A DNA stretch of 18,596 bases from Lachnospiraceae bacterium. GTDB taxonomy: Bacteria > Bacillota > Clostridia > Oscillospirales > Ruminococcaceae. Where the stretch lies: contig JAMPFE010000039.1 of assembly GCA_023664705.1 (NCBI GenBank), positions 1-18,596 of the forward strand, given 5' to 3'. This document shows, piece by piece, positions 6,675-13,784 of the stretch (its first letter is position 1; each line of letters begins with the position of its first letter). Below the pieces are notes generated by a model that ran no database searches, was not told where the DNA came from, and worked only from the letters and a program-made list of their open reading frames with translations. A program made the position numbers and the translations under genes.

Positions 6675-8411
6675 TTATACCTTGAATTTCCACCCCGCCG
6701 CTTCCCTGCGCCCGGTCACGAAATCGGCGTAAATTCCCGACTGCCCGATAAGCTCCTCGTGCCTGCCGCGCTGAACTATCGAGCCGTTGTCCACGACGAG
6801 AATTTGGTTGGCGTTACGGACGGTTTTCAGGCGGTGCGCTATCATAATTATCGTCTTGTCGCGCGTCAGCTCCTCGATCGCCTTTTGCAGCTTGTCCTCG
6901 TTTTCGGGGTCGACGTTGGCGGTCGCCTCGTCGAGTATCACTATCGACGCGTCCTTGAGCATCGCCCGCGCAATGGAGATCCGCTGCCGCTCGCCGCCCG
7001 AAAGATCAGCGCCGCCCTCGCCGATAACGGTGTCGTAGCCGTCGGGGAGCGCCTCGATAAATTCGGCGCAGCAAGCCCGTTTCGCGGCTTGGACTACCTC
7101 CTCGTGAGAGGCGTTCGGGCAGCCGAATTTGATGTTGTTTTCAATCGTGTCCGCGAACAGATAAACGTTCTGGAACACCATGCTTATTTGCGACATCAGC
7201 GACTCGAGTGTGTAATCGCGAACGTCCCTGCCGCCTATCATTACGCTGCCCGAATCCGCGTCCCAGAACCGCGCGATGAGATTGCACAGCGTGGTCTTGC
7301 CCGAACCCGACGGACCGATTATCGCGGTCGTCGTTTTGTCGGGGATTATCAAGCTTATATCGTGCAGAATTTCCTTGTTTTCGTAGGAAAAGCGCACGTT
7401 TTGGAATTCAATTTCGTGCGTTTTCGGGGAAATTTCTTCGCCGTTTTCGTCCATTTGCTCCATATTCTCGGTTTCGAGAACGCGGTCTATGCTCGCCGAA
7501 GCCAGTCGCATCATGGACATACCCATGCCGAACAATTTCACCTGACCGAACACGAGGAACGACGTCACGATACACATCAGCGCGTTGGCAAGCGGCATCG
7601 CGCCGTTTGCCCAAGAGATAACCGAAATGAGCGTCATCGCCACCGCCGCGATTTGCAGCACAAGCTCCTCGAAAACAGTGTAGGGCGTAAGCACGCGCTC
7701 GTTTTCGAGGCTGCTTTTGCGGCTGTATTCCAAGGCGTTCTGCAGCGCTTTATCGCCCTTGCCGCTCAGGTTGAACGACTTGACAACGCCCATTCCGCGG
7801 ACGTATTCCAGCACCGCGGCCGTGAGCGCGGTCTGAGCCTTATGCGTGCTCGGCGCGGCAGCCGCCGATTTTTTCTCCATAGCGGAAACAATGAAAAAGT
7901 ACGCGGTAATCCCCGCCGCCGCGATAAGCCCCACGCGCCACTCGAAGATGATTATCATCACAGTGAAAACCAACGTGCCGATAAGTCCGCTCATGATGTT
8001 CACCAGCACCATGGGAACGTACATCTCGATGTTTCCGAGAACCGTTGTGCAGACGCCAGTCACCTCGCCGAGGCTGTTCTCGCCGAAAAATCCCATCGGC
8101 ACGCCCTTTAAAAGGCTGCCGAGCTTTATGCGCTCGTTCGCCGCCATGAAATAGCCGGCGTGGGTCTGCTGCATTTTGGAAACGCTGCCCGTGACCGCGC
8201 TGCCGACAATGCTCACGAGCATCAGTGCGAGAGCGAGCCACGCCGTTCCGCCGCCCGATTTTCCGCTTGTCAGCGCCGCTATCACGAAATACACCGCGCT
8301 CACCTCGAACATCCGAAAGACCGCGTTAAGAAAGCTCACGAGCACGGATTTGCCGATGTTGCCGCGCTCCGCTCCCGCGAAGCGCCAAATTTTCAATATG
8401 ACCTCTATCAT
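6675..8411 (-). CDS. ABC transporter, fused permease-ATPase half-transporter (second of pair)
   Basis: 578 residues with exporter-type architecture: six membrane helices in residues 20-300, then the ATPase domain at about 333-560. All motifs are intact: Walker A GPSGSGKTT (366-374), Q-loop Q414, signature LSGGERQ (470-476), Walker B VILDE (491-495), H-loop H526 (AHRLKT). It overlaps the stop of the first ABC gene by 4 bases (ATGA at 8411-8408), so the two are translationally coupled and almost surely form a heterodimer. Paired genes of this type beside TetR and ECF S components resemble the YbtP/YbtQ and IrtA/IrtB group, which have an exporter fold although some members import siderophores. 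Direction and substrate cannot be told from the sequence. Confidence 0.88.
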   Translation of the reverse strand: MIEVILKIWRFAGAERGNIGKSVLVSFLNAVFRMFEVSAVYFVIAALTSGKSGGGTAWLALALMLVSIVGSAVTGSVSKMQQTHAGYFMAANERIKLGSLLKGVPMGFFGENSLGEVTGVCTTVLGNIEMYVPMVLVNIMSGLIGTLVFTVMIIIFEWRVGLIAAAGITAYFFIVSAMEKKSAAAAPSTHKAQTALTAAVLEYVRGMGVVKSFNLSGKGDKALQNALEYSRKSSLENERVLTPYTVFEELVLQIAAVAMTLISVISWANGAMPLANALMCIVTSFLVFGQVKLFGMGMSMMRLASASIDRVLETENMEQMDENGEEISPKTHEIEFQNVRFSYENKEILHDISLIIPDKTTTAIIGPSGSGKTTLCNLIARFWDADSGSVMIGGRDVRDYTLESLMSQISMVFQNVYLFADTIENNIKFGCPNASHEEVVQAAKRACCAEFIEALPDGYDTVIGEGGADLSGGERQRISIARAMLKDASIVILDEATANVDPENEDKLQKAIEELTRDKTIIMIAHRLKTVRNANQILVVDNGSIVQRGRHEELIGQSGIYADFVTGRREAAGWKFKV

Positions 8412-10150
8412 GCCGCGTCACCGTCCTTTGCTCCGATATGCGCTTTCCACATCGTCTCGTACAGCGGACAGCTTTTCAGCAGTTCCTCGTGCCTGCCCTC
8501 CGCTTCGATTTTGCCGTCCTTTACAACAACGATCTTATCCGCGTCCTTTATCGTGGAAAGCCTGTGCGCGACGACAATCACGGTTTTGCCTTGCACGAGC
8601 CTGGCGATAGCCCGCTGAATGACCGCCTCGTTTTCGGGGTCGATATAGGCGGTCGCCTCGTCGAGAATGACGACGGGCGCGTCCTTGAGCATCGCACGCG
8701 CTATCGCTATACGCTGGCGCTCGCCGCCCGAAAGGTGCGCTCCCGCGCCGCCGACTTTCGTGTCGTAGCCGTTTTCAAGGGCGCGGATAAATTCGCCGCA
8801 GCCCGCGGCTTCGGCGGCTTGCTCGACCTCCTTATCCGTCGCGGAAAGCCGCCCCATGCGGATATTTTCGCGAACGGTGTCGTCGAACAGATAATTCTCC
8901 TGCGAAACGAACGCCACCGCGCCGTAAAGCCGATCCAGCGGAATATTTTTCTCATCGACTCCGCCGAGCGTCACGCTGCCGCTCTTCACGTCCCAAAAGC
9001 CCGCGATCAGCTTGGCGATAGTGGATTTTCCCGAACCCGACGGTCCGACCAGCGCCGTCATGCTCCCCGCAGGAACGGAAAGGCTAACGTTCTCCAGAAT
9101 GTTTTTGCCCTCGTGATAGCAGAAGGTCACGCTTTTAAGCTCGATATTTGTTGAATTTAATTCAACTTTATCGGTTCCGTGGCGCTGCTCCTCGGCATTT
9201 AAAAGCTCGTCTGCGGCGGCGACGGTGGTGCTCACCTGCGCGAGATTGTCCACAAAGCCCATAGCCGCGATGAGCGGCGAAGCCACCCCCAGCGACAGTA
9301 TCACGCAGGTGATGAAAACGTCCGCGGAGAGCGTTCCCGCGCTGTAAAACAGCCACCCGAACGGCAGCACGGTTATCAGCGCGGCGGGAATGATTGCGTA
9401 GCCCAGCGACATCGGGAGCTGGCACCTTTTCATCCAATCGTAGTAGTACCGCGCGTTCGCGGTCACTTTTTCGGTGAACTTCGCGTAGGACGACTTCCCT
9501 TGATTAAACGCCTTGATGACCTCGATGCCGTTTATGTACTCGGCAACTGTCGCGGTCATCTCGCCGGTCGCCTTGACCGCGCCCTCGTAGTCCCTGCCGT
9601 AGCTCCCCATGATCGCGCCCATGAAGATCATTCCGATGGGTATCGTCGCCAGCGACAATAGCGCCATTCGCCAGTCGAGAACGAATAGATACACGACGAT
9701 AAGCAGCGGTCCGCCGATGTTGGCGGTAAGCTCGGGGAACAGATGTGCGAGAGTCGTCTCCATCGCGTCCACTTGGTCGACGATGATCTGCTTCACGCGC
9801 CCGCTCGGCATATCCGCGACCGTTCCCAGCGGCAGGCGCGGCAGCTTGGCGAGTATCCGTTGGCGCACGGTTTTCAGCACGGAGAACGTCGCCTTGTGCG
9901 AGGTCGAAAGCGCGAGGTTGTACAGCAGCGTCCGCGCCGCGTAGCCGCCCAGTCCGATGCCGAACTGTATCAGATACGCGGAGATTTCGCGCTCGCCCGA
10001 GAGCATTTGCACGATGATCCTCGCCGCCGCGAAATAGGGCAGCATTCCCAGCGCCACGCCGACAAACGCGCCCAAGACCGCGCGGATAAGCGCGCCGTGC
10101 TCGTCTTGTCCGAGCTCCCAAATTCGGAGCACGGGGTTCTTCTTTTTCAT
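8408..10150 (-). CDS. ABC transporter, fused permease-ATPase half-transporter (first of pair)
   Basis: 580 residues. Membrane domain at about residues 20-310 with six helices, ATPase at about 335-565. Walker A GPSGSGKST (369-377), Q-loop Q417, signature LSGGERQ (473-479), Walker B VVILDE (493-498), D-loop region AYIDPE, H-loop H529 (AHRLST). Every catalytic motif is intact, so both ATP sites of the heterodimer with the next gene look competent. The start ATG (10150) has AGGAGG seven bases upstream. Just before it lies a GTTAG-N6-CTAAC operator, and a hairpin separates it from the TetR gene upstream, so the pair may be controlled separately from that TetR gene. Confidence 0.88.
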   Translation of the reverse strand: MKKKNPVLRIWELGQDEHGALIRAVLGAFVGVALGMLPYFAAARIIVQMLSGEREISAYLIQFGIGLGGYAARTLLYNLALSTSHKATFSVLKTVRQRILAKLPRLPLGTVADMPSGRVKQIIVDQVDAMETTLAHLFPELTANIGGPLLIVVYLFVLDWRMALLSLATIPIGMIFMGAIMGSYGRDYEGAVKATGEMTATVAEYINGIEVIKAFNQGKSSYAKFTEKVTANARYYYDWMKRCQLPMSLGYAIIPAALITVLPFGWLFYSAGTLSADVFITCVILSLGVASPLIAAMGFVDNLAQVSTTVAAADELLNAEEQRHGTDKVELNSTNIELKSVTFCYHEGKNILENVSLSVPAGSMTALVGPSGSGKSTIAKLIAGFWDVKSGSVTLGGVDEKNIPLDRLYGAVAFVSQENYLFDDTVRENIRMGRLSATDKEVEQAAEAAGCGEFIRALENGYDTKVGGAGAHLSGGERQRIAIARAMLKDAPVVILDEATAYIDPENEAVIQRAIARLVQGKTVIVVAHRLSTIKDADKIVVVKDGKIEAEGRHEELLKSCPLYETMWKAHIGAKDGDAA

Positions 10151-10170
10151 TGGTCTTCCTCCTTATTGAT

Positions 10171-10186
10171 GTTAGTTCAAACTAAC
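10171..10186. promoter_or_regulatory. GTTAG-N6-CTAAC operator before the ABC pair
   Basis: GTTAGTT-CA-AACTAAC, a 16-bp near-perfect palindrome 21 bases before the ABC start codon. A possible -10 (TAAAAT on the minus strand, 10202-10197) lies just upstream, without a recognisable -35. Same motif as at 11076, 11097 and 5898. Confidence 0.6.
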
Positions 10187-10200
10187 TCATTGCTTTATTT

Positions 10201-10222
10201 TAGGACCGCAAAAGCGGTCCTA
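10201..10222. terminator. Hairpin between third TetR gene and ABC pair
   Basis: Perfect 9-base arms (10201-10209 and 10214-10222) around an AAAA loop, a few bases after the TetR stop on the minus strand. There is no T-run after it on that strand (AAAATAAAG follows), so it is more a partial terminator or RNA-processing structure than a strong terminator. Confidence 0.4.
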
Positions 10223-10227
10223 TTGGA

Positions 10228-10848
10228 TTATTTATCCCCGATAATGGCGAGAAATCCCGCATGGTGATACCTACTCATCATGGCGACGTATTTTTTGGCG
10301 TTTTCAAGGCTCATCTCGTGGCGGACTATCTCGAATATCCCCTCGAAATAGGACGTTACCATCATATGGAAAAACTCGGCGGGAAGCTCTCCCTCGAGCT
10401 CCAAGCGGGAATTTGTCGCATCGAGCCACTTGCGCGTGTAGTTCTCCTCAATGGAGACCAGCTCGTCGACAAAATTACAAAAGCGCGTTCCGTGGGAAGC
10501 GTCCAGCAGCAAGCGAAACTCGTCGAAATGCGCGTAGATGTAGTCGAGCAGCCGCAGCAATCCCTCCGTGGAATACTGCCCGACCCGAGCCCGCTGCTCG
10601 TCGCTTGAAAATCCGTGAAACGTCTCTTGAATGTCCAGTACGCGCGCCAAAAACTCTTTGTACACGGGCTCGACGATTGCGGCGAACAGCCCCTCCTTGT
10701 CGCCGAAACGGACGTAAATGGAATTGGTGCTCGTATCCGCCTCGGCGGCTATCGTCCGCAGCGACGCGTCTGTGTAGCCCTTTTCCAGAAATTCCCGCGC
10801 CGCGCATTGGATAATTCGCTCGTAAACGCCCTCTTTTTGCTTTGCCAT
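10228..10848 (-). CDS. TetR/AcrR family transcriptional regulator
   Basis: 206-residue repressor. Start set at 10848 (MAKQKEGVYERI), with GGAG seven bases before. An ATG ten codons upstream (10878) lies inside the operator and is rejected. Helix-turn-helix at about residues 8-52: IIQCAAREFLEKGYTDASLRTIAAE, ADTSTNSIYVRFGDKEGLF. The C-terminal domain is helical and carries a histidine pair near the end (MSRYHHAGFL). It has its own promoter with a TTCATAAC/GTTATGAA operator overlapping the -10. It lies upstream of the ABC pair in the same direction and is the obvious regulator of it, but its own operator differs from the one in front of the ABC genes. Confidence 0.86.
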   Translation of the reverse strand: MAKQKEGVYERIIQCAAREFLEKGYTDASLRTIAAEADTSTNSIYVRFGDKEGLFAAIVEPVYKEFLARVLDIQETFHGFSSDEQRARVGQYSTEGLLRLLDYIYAHFDEFRLLLDASHGTRFCNFVDELVSIEENYTRKWLDATNSRLELEGELPAEFFHMMVTSYFEGIFEIVRHEMSLENAKKYVAMMSRYHHAGFLAIIGDK

Positions 10849-10859
10849 TTGTGAACTCC

Positions 10860-10893
10860 ATTCATAACAATGTTTCATAACTCTGTTATGAAT
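10860..10893. promoter_or_regulatory. Operator of the third TetR gene with three half-sites
   Basis: TTCATAAC-TCT-GTTATGAA (10874-10892) is a perfect 19-bp palindrome with a 3-base centre. A third direct half-site, TTCATAAC, lies at 10861-10868 and also pairs with the right-hand arm as a 10-base inverted repeat (10860-10869 with 10884-10893). It overlaps the -10 box and extends toward the ribosome-binding site: a typical autorepression layout. Confidence 0.65.
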
Positions 10894-10920
10894 ATATCAC
10901 AAAGTTGCGGGAAAAGTCAA
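10891..10920 (-). promoter_or_regulatory. Promoter of the third TetR gene
   Basis: On the minus strand TTGACT (10920-10915), 18 bases, TATATT (10896-10891), about 43 bases before the start at 10848. It faces away from the plus-strand operon promoter at 11044. Confidence 0.6.
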
Positions 10921-11043
10921 TATTATTTTCCGAAAACTCTTTACCTTGACGAAAATTTCGTCGTTTTGTACAAAATTATATTGGATTGGGCTTGCAAAAT
11001 ATCGTTGTTGCATAATCGACAACAAAAATATCTGTTGGGTGGA
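10921..11043. promoter_or_regulatory. Divergent intergenic region with extra palindromes
   Basis: AT-rich DNA between the divergent TetR and ATC-hydrolase promoters. It contains GACGAAA-A-TTTCGTC (10948-10962) and TTTTGTACAAAA (10964-10975), plus GTTGT...ACAAC around 11006-11025. Each alone is short. Together they suggest additional protein-binding sites, but no family can be assigned. Confidence 0.3.
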
Positions 11044-11072
11044 TTGACATACGGAATATAATGTGCTATAAT
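11044..11072 (+). promoter_or_regulatory. Consensus promoter of the ATC-hydrolase operon
   Basis: TTGACA (11044-11049), 17-base spacer, TATAAT (11067-11072): exact sigma-A consensus. The first operator begins three bases after the -10, so repressor binding would block transcription initiation. Confidence 0.82.
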
Positions 11073-11075
11073 ATG

Positions 11076-11091
11076 GTTAGACAATGCTAAC
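11076..11091. promoter_or_regulatory. GTTAG-N6-CTAAC operator 1 of the plus-strand operon
   Basis: GTTAG-ACAATG-CTAAC, 16 bp, directly downstream of the -10 box and covering the expected transcription start. Confidence 0.65.
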
Positions 11092-11096
11092 TTTGG

Positions 11097-11112
11097 GTTA
11101 GCGCTTTCTAAC
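11097..11112. promoter_or_regulatory. GTTAG-N6-CTAAC operator 2 of the plus-strand operon
   Basis: GTTAG-CGCTTT-CTAAC, 16 bp, centred 21 bp from operator 1, i.e. two helical turns. Two dimers would sit on the same face of the DNA and could bind cooperatively. Confidence 0.65.
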
Positions 11113-11204
11113 CTGCAAGTGCGTAGAGCGCGGAAGCGTGAACGAAGGGATTATTCTACGGGCTTCGCGGCGCCGGGATAATCGGAAACGAGGTGCTTTT
11201 ATGA

Positions 11205-11459
11205 ATGGACTGCTCGGCGACGTTTTTCCTCGGATACACAGCGCTTATGATACCGTGCGTGTGCAGCGTTATCGCGGTTCCGGCGGGGTATCTCTCCGTG
11301 CCGACGTGGTTCGCGCTGCTGAATTCCGTCGTGTTTATGATAATCGGTATGACGATGCGAAAGATAAATCCGAGGCTGTTCAACGGCCTGCCCGGCATCG
11401 TAATGCCGTCCTTGGACTTGGGGATAATGGGGCTTATCGGAATTGTCAATTTGATGTGA
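11205..11459 (+). CDS. Small membrane protein, possibly the C-terminal remnant of a larger one
   Basis: 84 residues, three hydrophobic segments (about residues 6-28, 32-50, 62-83) separated by a short basic loop (MRKINPRLFNG). GAGGTG lies nine bases before this ATG. The alternative ATG at 11201 is in another frame, and a TGA directly precedes the chosen start, so any longer ancestral N-terminus is already lost. I do not recognise the family. The segment NGLPGIVMPSLDLGIMGLIGIVNL looks like the end of a larger multi-helix protein. First gene after the operator-controlled promoter and ten bases before the first ATC-hydrolase gene, so it is co-expressed with that operon. Confidence 0.5.
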   Translation: MDCSATFFLGYTALMIPCVCSVIAVPAGYLSVPTWFALLNSVVFMIIGMTMRKINPRLFNGLPGIVMPSLDLGIMGLIGIVNLM

Positions 11460-11469
11460 GGGAGCGGCA

Positions 11470-12045
11470 ATGAAAAACAAACGGCAAGCGGAGATAAAAG
11501 CATTTTTGATTAGGAAATTCGGCGAAAAAGGCGGCGTTATTTTTGAGCAGCAAGAAGCGCTTTTCCGCGCCCTTATCGAAAAAACAAGCGGAAAAAGCGA
11601 AAGCCAAATGAAAACGCTGACGCAGACGATATTGCCTGTGGTCGCCATGTATAAGGCTCTCGCTGAGCTTGAACCCGAAAACGCCATGAATACCGTCCGC
11701 AAATATATGATAAATGTCGTCGGCGCTGCCAAAAACGGCTCGATGAAAAGAATGGAAAGGGTGCCGGGATTTTTTGACCTTTACGGAAAAATATTCCTGA
11801 AAGTCATGCGGACGAGCGACCTGTGGAGCAGCACGCAAAAGCGCGGCGAGGGATATTTCGACGTTACCATTACGAAATGCCTGTGGCACGACTCCTGCGT
11901 TGAAAACGGCTGCCCCGAATTATGCAAATTATTTTGCGACGTGGACGACGTGACCTACGGCGGCTTGAACAAGATGAAATTCAGCAGGACGAGCTCGCTC
12001 GGCTTCGGCGGAGATTGCTGTGATTTTCACTTTTCAAAAAAATAA
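11470..12045 (+). CDS. L-2-amino-thiazoline-4-carboxylic acid hydrolase family protein, copy 1
   Basis: 191-residue soluble protein of the family named after ATC hydrolase, which opens the thiazoline ring of 2-amino-thiazoline-4-carboxylate during cysteine formation in Pseudomonas. Most relatives are uncharacterised. The family pattern is clear in the C-terminal half: ITKCLWHD (Cys137), then PELCKLFCDVDD (Cys152, Cys156, Asp158), an arginine (FSRTSS, Arg173) and the end motif GFGGDCCDFHF (180-188). The N-terminal half is helical. Strong ribosome-binding site (GAGGGAG). It has two relatives and one broken relative within the next 5.2 kb in the same direction. The exact substrate is not inferable. 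Confidence 0.75.
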   Translation: MKNKRQAEIKAFLIRKFGEKGGVIFEQQEALFRALIEKTSGKSESQMKTLTQTILPVVAMYKALAELEPENAMNTVRKYMINVVGAAKNGSMKRMERVPGFFDLYGKIFLKVMRTSDLWSSTQKRGEGYFDVTITKCLWHDSCVENGCPELCKLFCDVDDVTYGGLNKMKFSRTSSLGFGGDCCDFHFSKK

Positions 12046-12354
12046 ATATTCCGATACCGAAAAAGCGGTATTCAAGGCGATGAGCGAAAGGAAAAATTGG
12101 GAACGGTGTTTACGGCCGCACTGATGATAGGAGCGCAATCTTATTTAAATTGCACGGGGTGGAAAAATTTCGGGTTTAACCGAAAACAGTAAATACGGCA
12201 GTGCATCGCAATACCGATTTACTGTGCCGCGCTTGCGGGGATATTCACGCTTATTGGAGGGCAAATATGAATTTTTTGGAATTCGGAAAAGAGCAAAAAC
12301 TCATGATTGTTCGGTTTATTTTTTGAACAGTAATAGAAAATAGGAGGTAATTTT
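12046..12354 (+). other. Intergenic stretch with decayed gene pieces and a hairpin
   Basis: No intact gene. Three things can be seen. A short frame at 12097-12192 ends GAQSYLNCTGWKNFGFNRK and has no proper start. A hairpin, 12186-12225, has arms around ACAGTAAAT/ATTTACTGT. A 19-codon frame at 12267-12326 with an excellent ribosome-binding site (TTGGAGGGC) opens MNFLEFGKEQKLMI, which resembles the first strand of small alpha/beta hydrolases and then breaks off. The methyltransferase gene follows with its own AGGAGGT. The operon has apparently lost one or two genes here. Confidence 0.45.
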
Positions 12355-13773
12355 ATGCGTACATACAAAAAAGCTGCAATAGCGGCGCTGGTCTGCGGAA
12401 TAGGTATCGGGGCGATTGCCTTTCTTGCGAAAAAGAAGGATAAAATGACGGGCGAGGATTACAAAAAGCTGTCGCTGAAAGAGTTCGACGAGGCAGCGGA
12501 GAAATTCGATGACAACGACCCGAGCGTTTACAATATGTGCCGCAAGGATTATCCAGACGTGCTGGCGGAAGCGGTGAGCGAGCCGTTCACCGACCTGCTG
12601 GACGCTGGCTGCGGCACGGGCGCGATGCTGAGTTTATTTAAAAGAGATTACCCCGAGAAAAATTACACGGGGATCGATTTATCCGAAAAAATGATTGAAA
12701 CGGCGAAGAGAAAGCGGCTAGACGGCGTTGAATTTGTCGCGGGAGACTGCGAAAATCTGCCGTTTGCGGACGGCAGCTTCGACGTTGTGACCTGCTCGAT
12801 GAGCTTCCACCATTACCCGAACCCCGAAAAATTTTTCGCGAGTTTGCACAGAGTTCTGCGCCCCGGCGGCAGGTTGATTTTGCGGGATATGGCTTCGAGC
12901 AGCGGCTTGCTGATGCGGTTTTTCAATCGCGTGGAAATCCCGATTGTCAACAGGATTTTGCGCAAGGGCGACGTTCACGTTTACACAAAAGCGGACATTC
13001 AGCGGCTTTGCGATTTAAGCGGAATGACGCTGGAGCGCTACGAGGTGCGGAAAGGCTTTCGGCTGCACTGCGTGGTCAGAAATGCCGAGTCGGACGACGT
13101 GAAAATCGAGCCGGATAAAACGCTGAAAAAATTGCGTCCCGCGATGATGAATTTTTTGCGCTCGCGTTATCCCGAAAACGAGGTCGAAAAACGTTGGAAC
13201 AAGGTCGTAAAGCAATACAATAAATGGCTTTTCGAGGAGGGAGACCTCGGCGGAAAAGCGAATATGATGTCCTCGAATATCACGCTTTGCTACGCGGTTT
13301 GCGCGTTTTACGAGGCGATCGACAGGCAGTTCACTGCCGAGGAGTTCGACGATTTGCTCAACGAGGCGATGGCGGAAAAATTCGCGCTTATGAATAAATT
13401 CGATTTCAATAAATTTTACGATAAAAAGCCGCTGATAAAGTCGGTTTATCCGTTCCTCGAAAGGTACAAAAAGCAGGTTGACAAAAAGCGCGGGAACGTC
13501 TGGGGGAACACCTGGAAGGTGCGGGTAAATCCCGAAAATCACGAGAACGGAATCGCTTTCACGCTGGACACCTGCCCGCTTTACGAGTTCGCGCAAAAGC
13601 ACGGATACATGGACGTGCTGCCGTTTTTGTGCGCGTCGGATCAGGTCGTCGCGAGGCAGTTCCACGCGAAGCTGATTCGGCACTGCACGCTCTCCGATGG
13701 CGACGGAAAATGCGATTATTGGTACGTGGGCGACAAATCTCCCGAGGCGCTGCGCGACAAGGGTTCTAAATAG
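12355..13773 (+). CDS. Membrane-anchored methyltransferase fused to an ATC-hydrolase-like domain
   Basis: 472-residue two-domain protein. Residues 7-25 are a single N-terminal membrane anchor. Residues about 40-243 are a class I SAM-dependent methyltransferase of the UbiE/Methyltransf_11 type: LLDAGCGTG (81-89, SAM loop), TGIDLSEKMI (motif with acidic Asp108), AGDCENLPF (129-137), VVTCSMSFHHYP (motif IV region) and LRPGGRLILRD. Residues about 258-472 match the ATC-hydrolase family members next door. The alignment runs through the WGNTWKV strand, the TCPLYEF cysteine, LPFLCASDQVVA, HAKLIRHCTLSDGDGKCDYWY and the closing G-x-x-x-CD motif. The join suggests methylation coupled to hydrolysis or ring chemistry on one substrate at the membrane. 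AGGAGGT ribosome-binding site. Followed after 11 bases by an alpha/beta hydrolase. Confidence 0.8.
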   Translation: MRTYKKAAIAALVCGIGIGAIAFLAKKKDKMTGEDYKKLSLKEFDEAAEKFDDNDPSVYNMCRKDYPDVLAEAVSEPFTDLLDAGCGTGAMLSLFKRDYPEKNYTGIDLSEKMIETAKRKRLDGVEFVAGDCENLPFADGSFDVVTCSMSFHHYPNPEKFFASLHRVLRPGGRLILRDMASSSGLLMRFFNRVEIPIVNRILRKGDVHVYTKADIQRLCDLSGMTLERYEVRKGFRLHCVVRNAESDDVKIEPDKTLKKLRPAMMNFLRSRYPENEVEKRWNKVVKQYNKWLFEEGDLGGKANMMSSNITLCYAVCAFYEAIDRQFTAEEFDDLLNEAMAEKFALMNKFDFNKFYDKKPLIKSVYPFLERYKKQVDKKRGNVWGNTWKVRVNPENHENGIAFTLDTCPLYEFAQKHGYMDVLPFLCASDQVVARQFHAKLIRHCTLSDGDGKCDYWYVGDKSPEALRDKGSK

Positions 13774-13784
13774 AGGAATTTGCC

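Noticed and set aside
6759..8111. 450-codon plus-strand frame opposite the second ABC gene
   Set aside because: Antisense shadow of a gene with all ABC motifs intact; the translation is rich in Arg/His with no domain resemblance.
11138..11473. 111-codon frame overlapping the small membrane protein
   Set aside because: Hydrophilic Arg-rich translation out of frame with the hydrophobic protein; the ribosome-binding site spacing favours the 11205 start.
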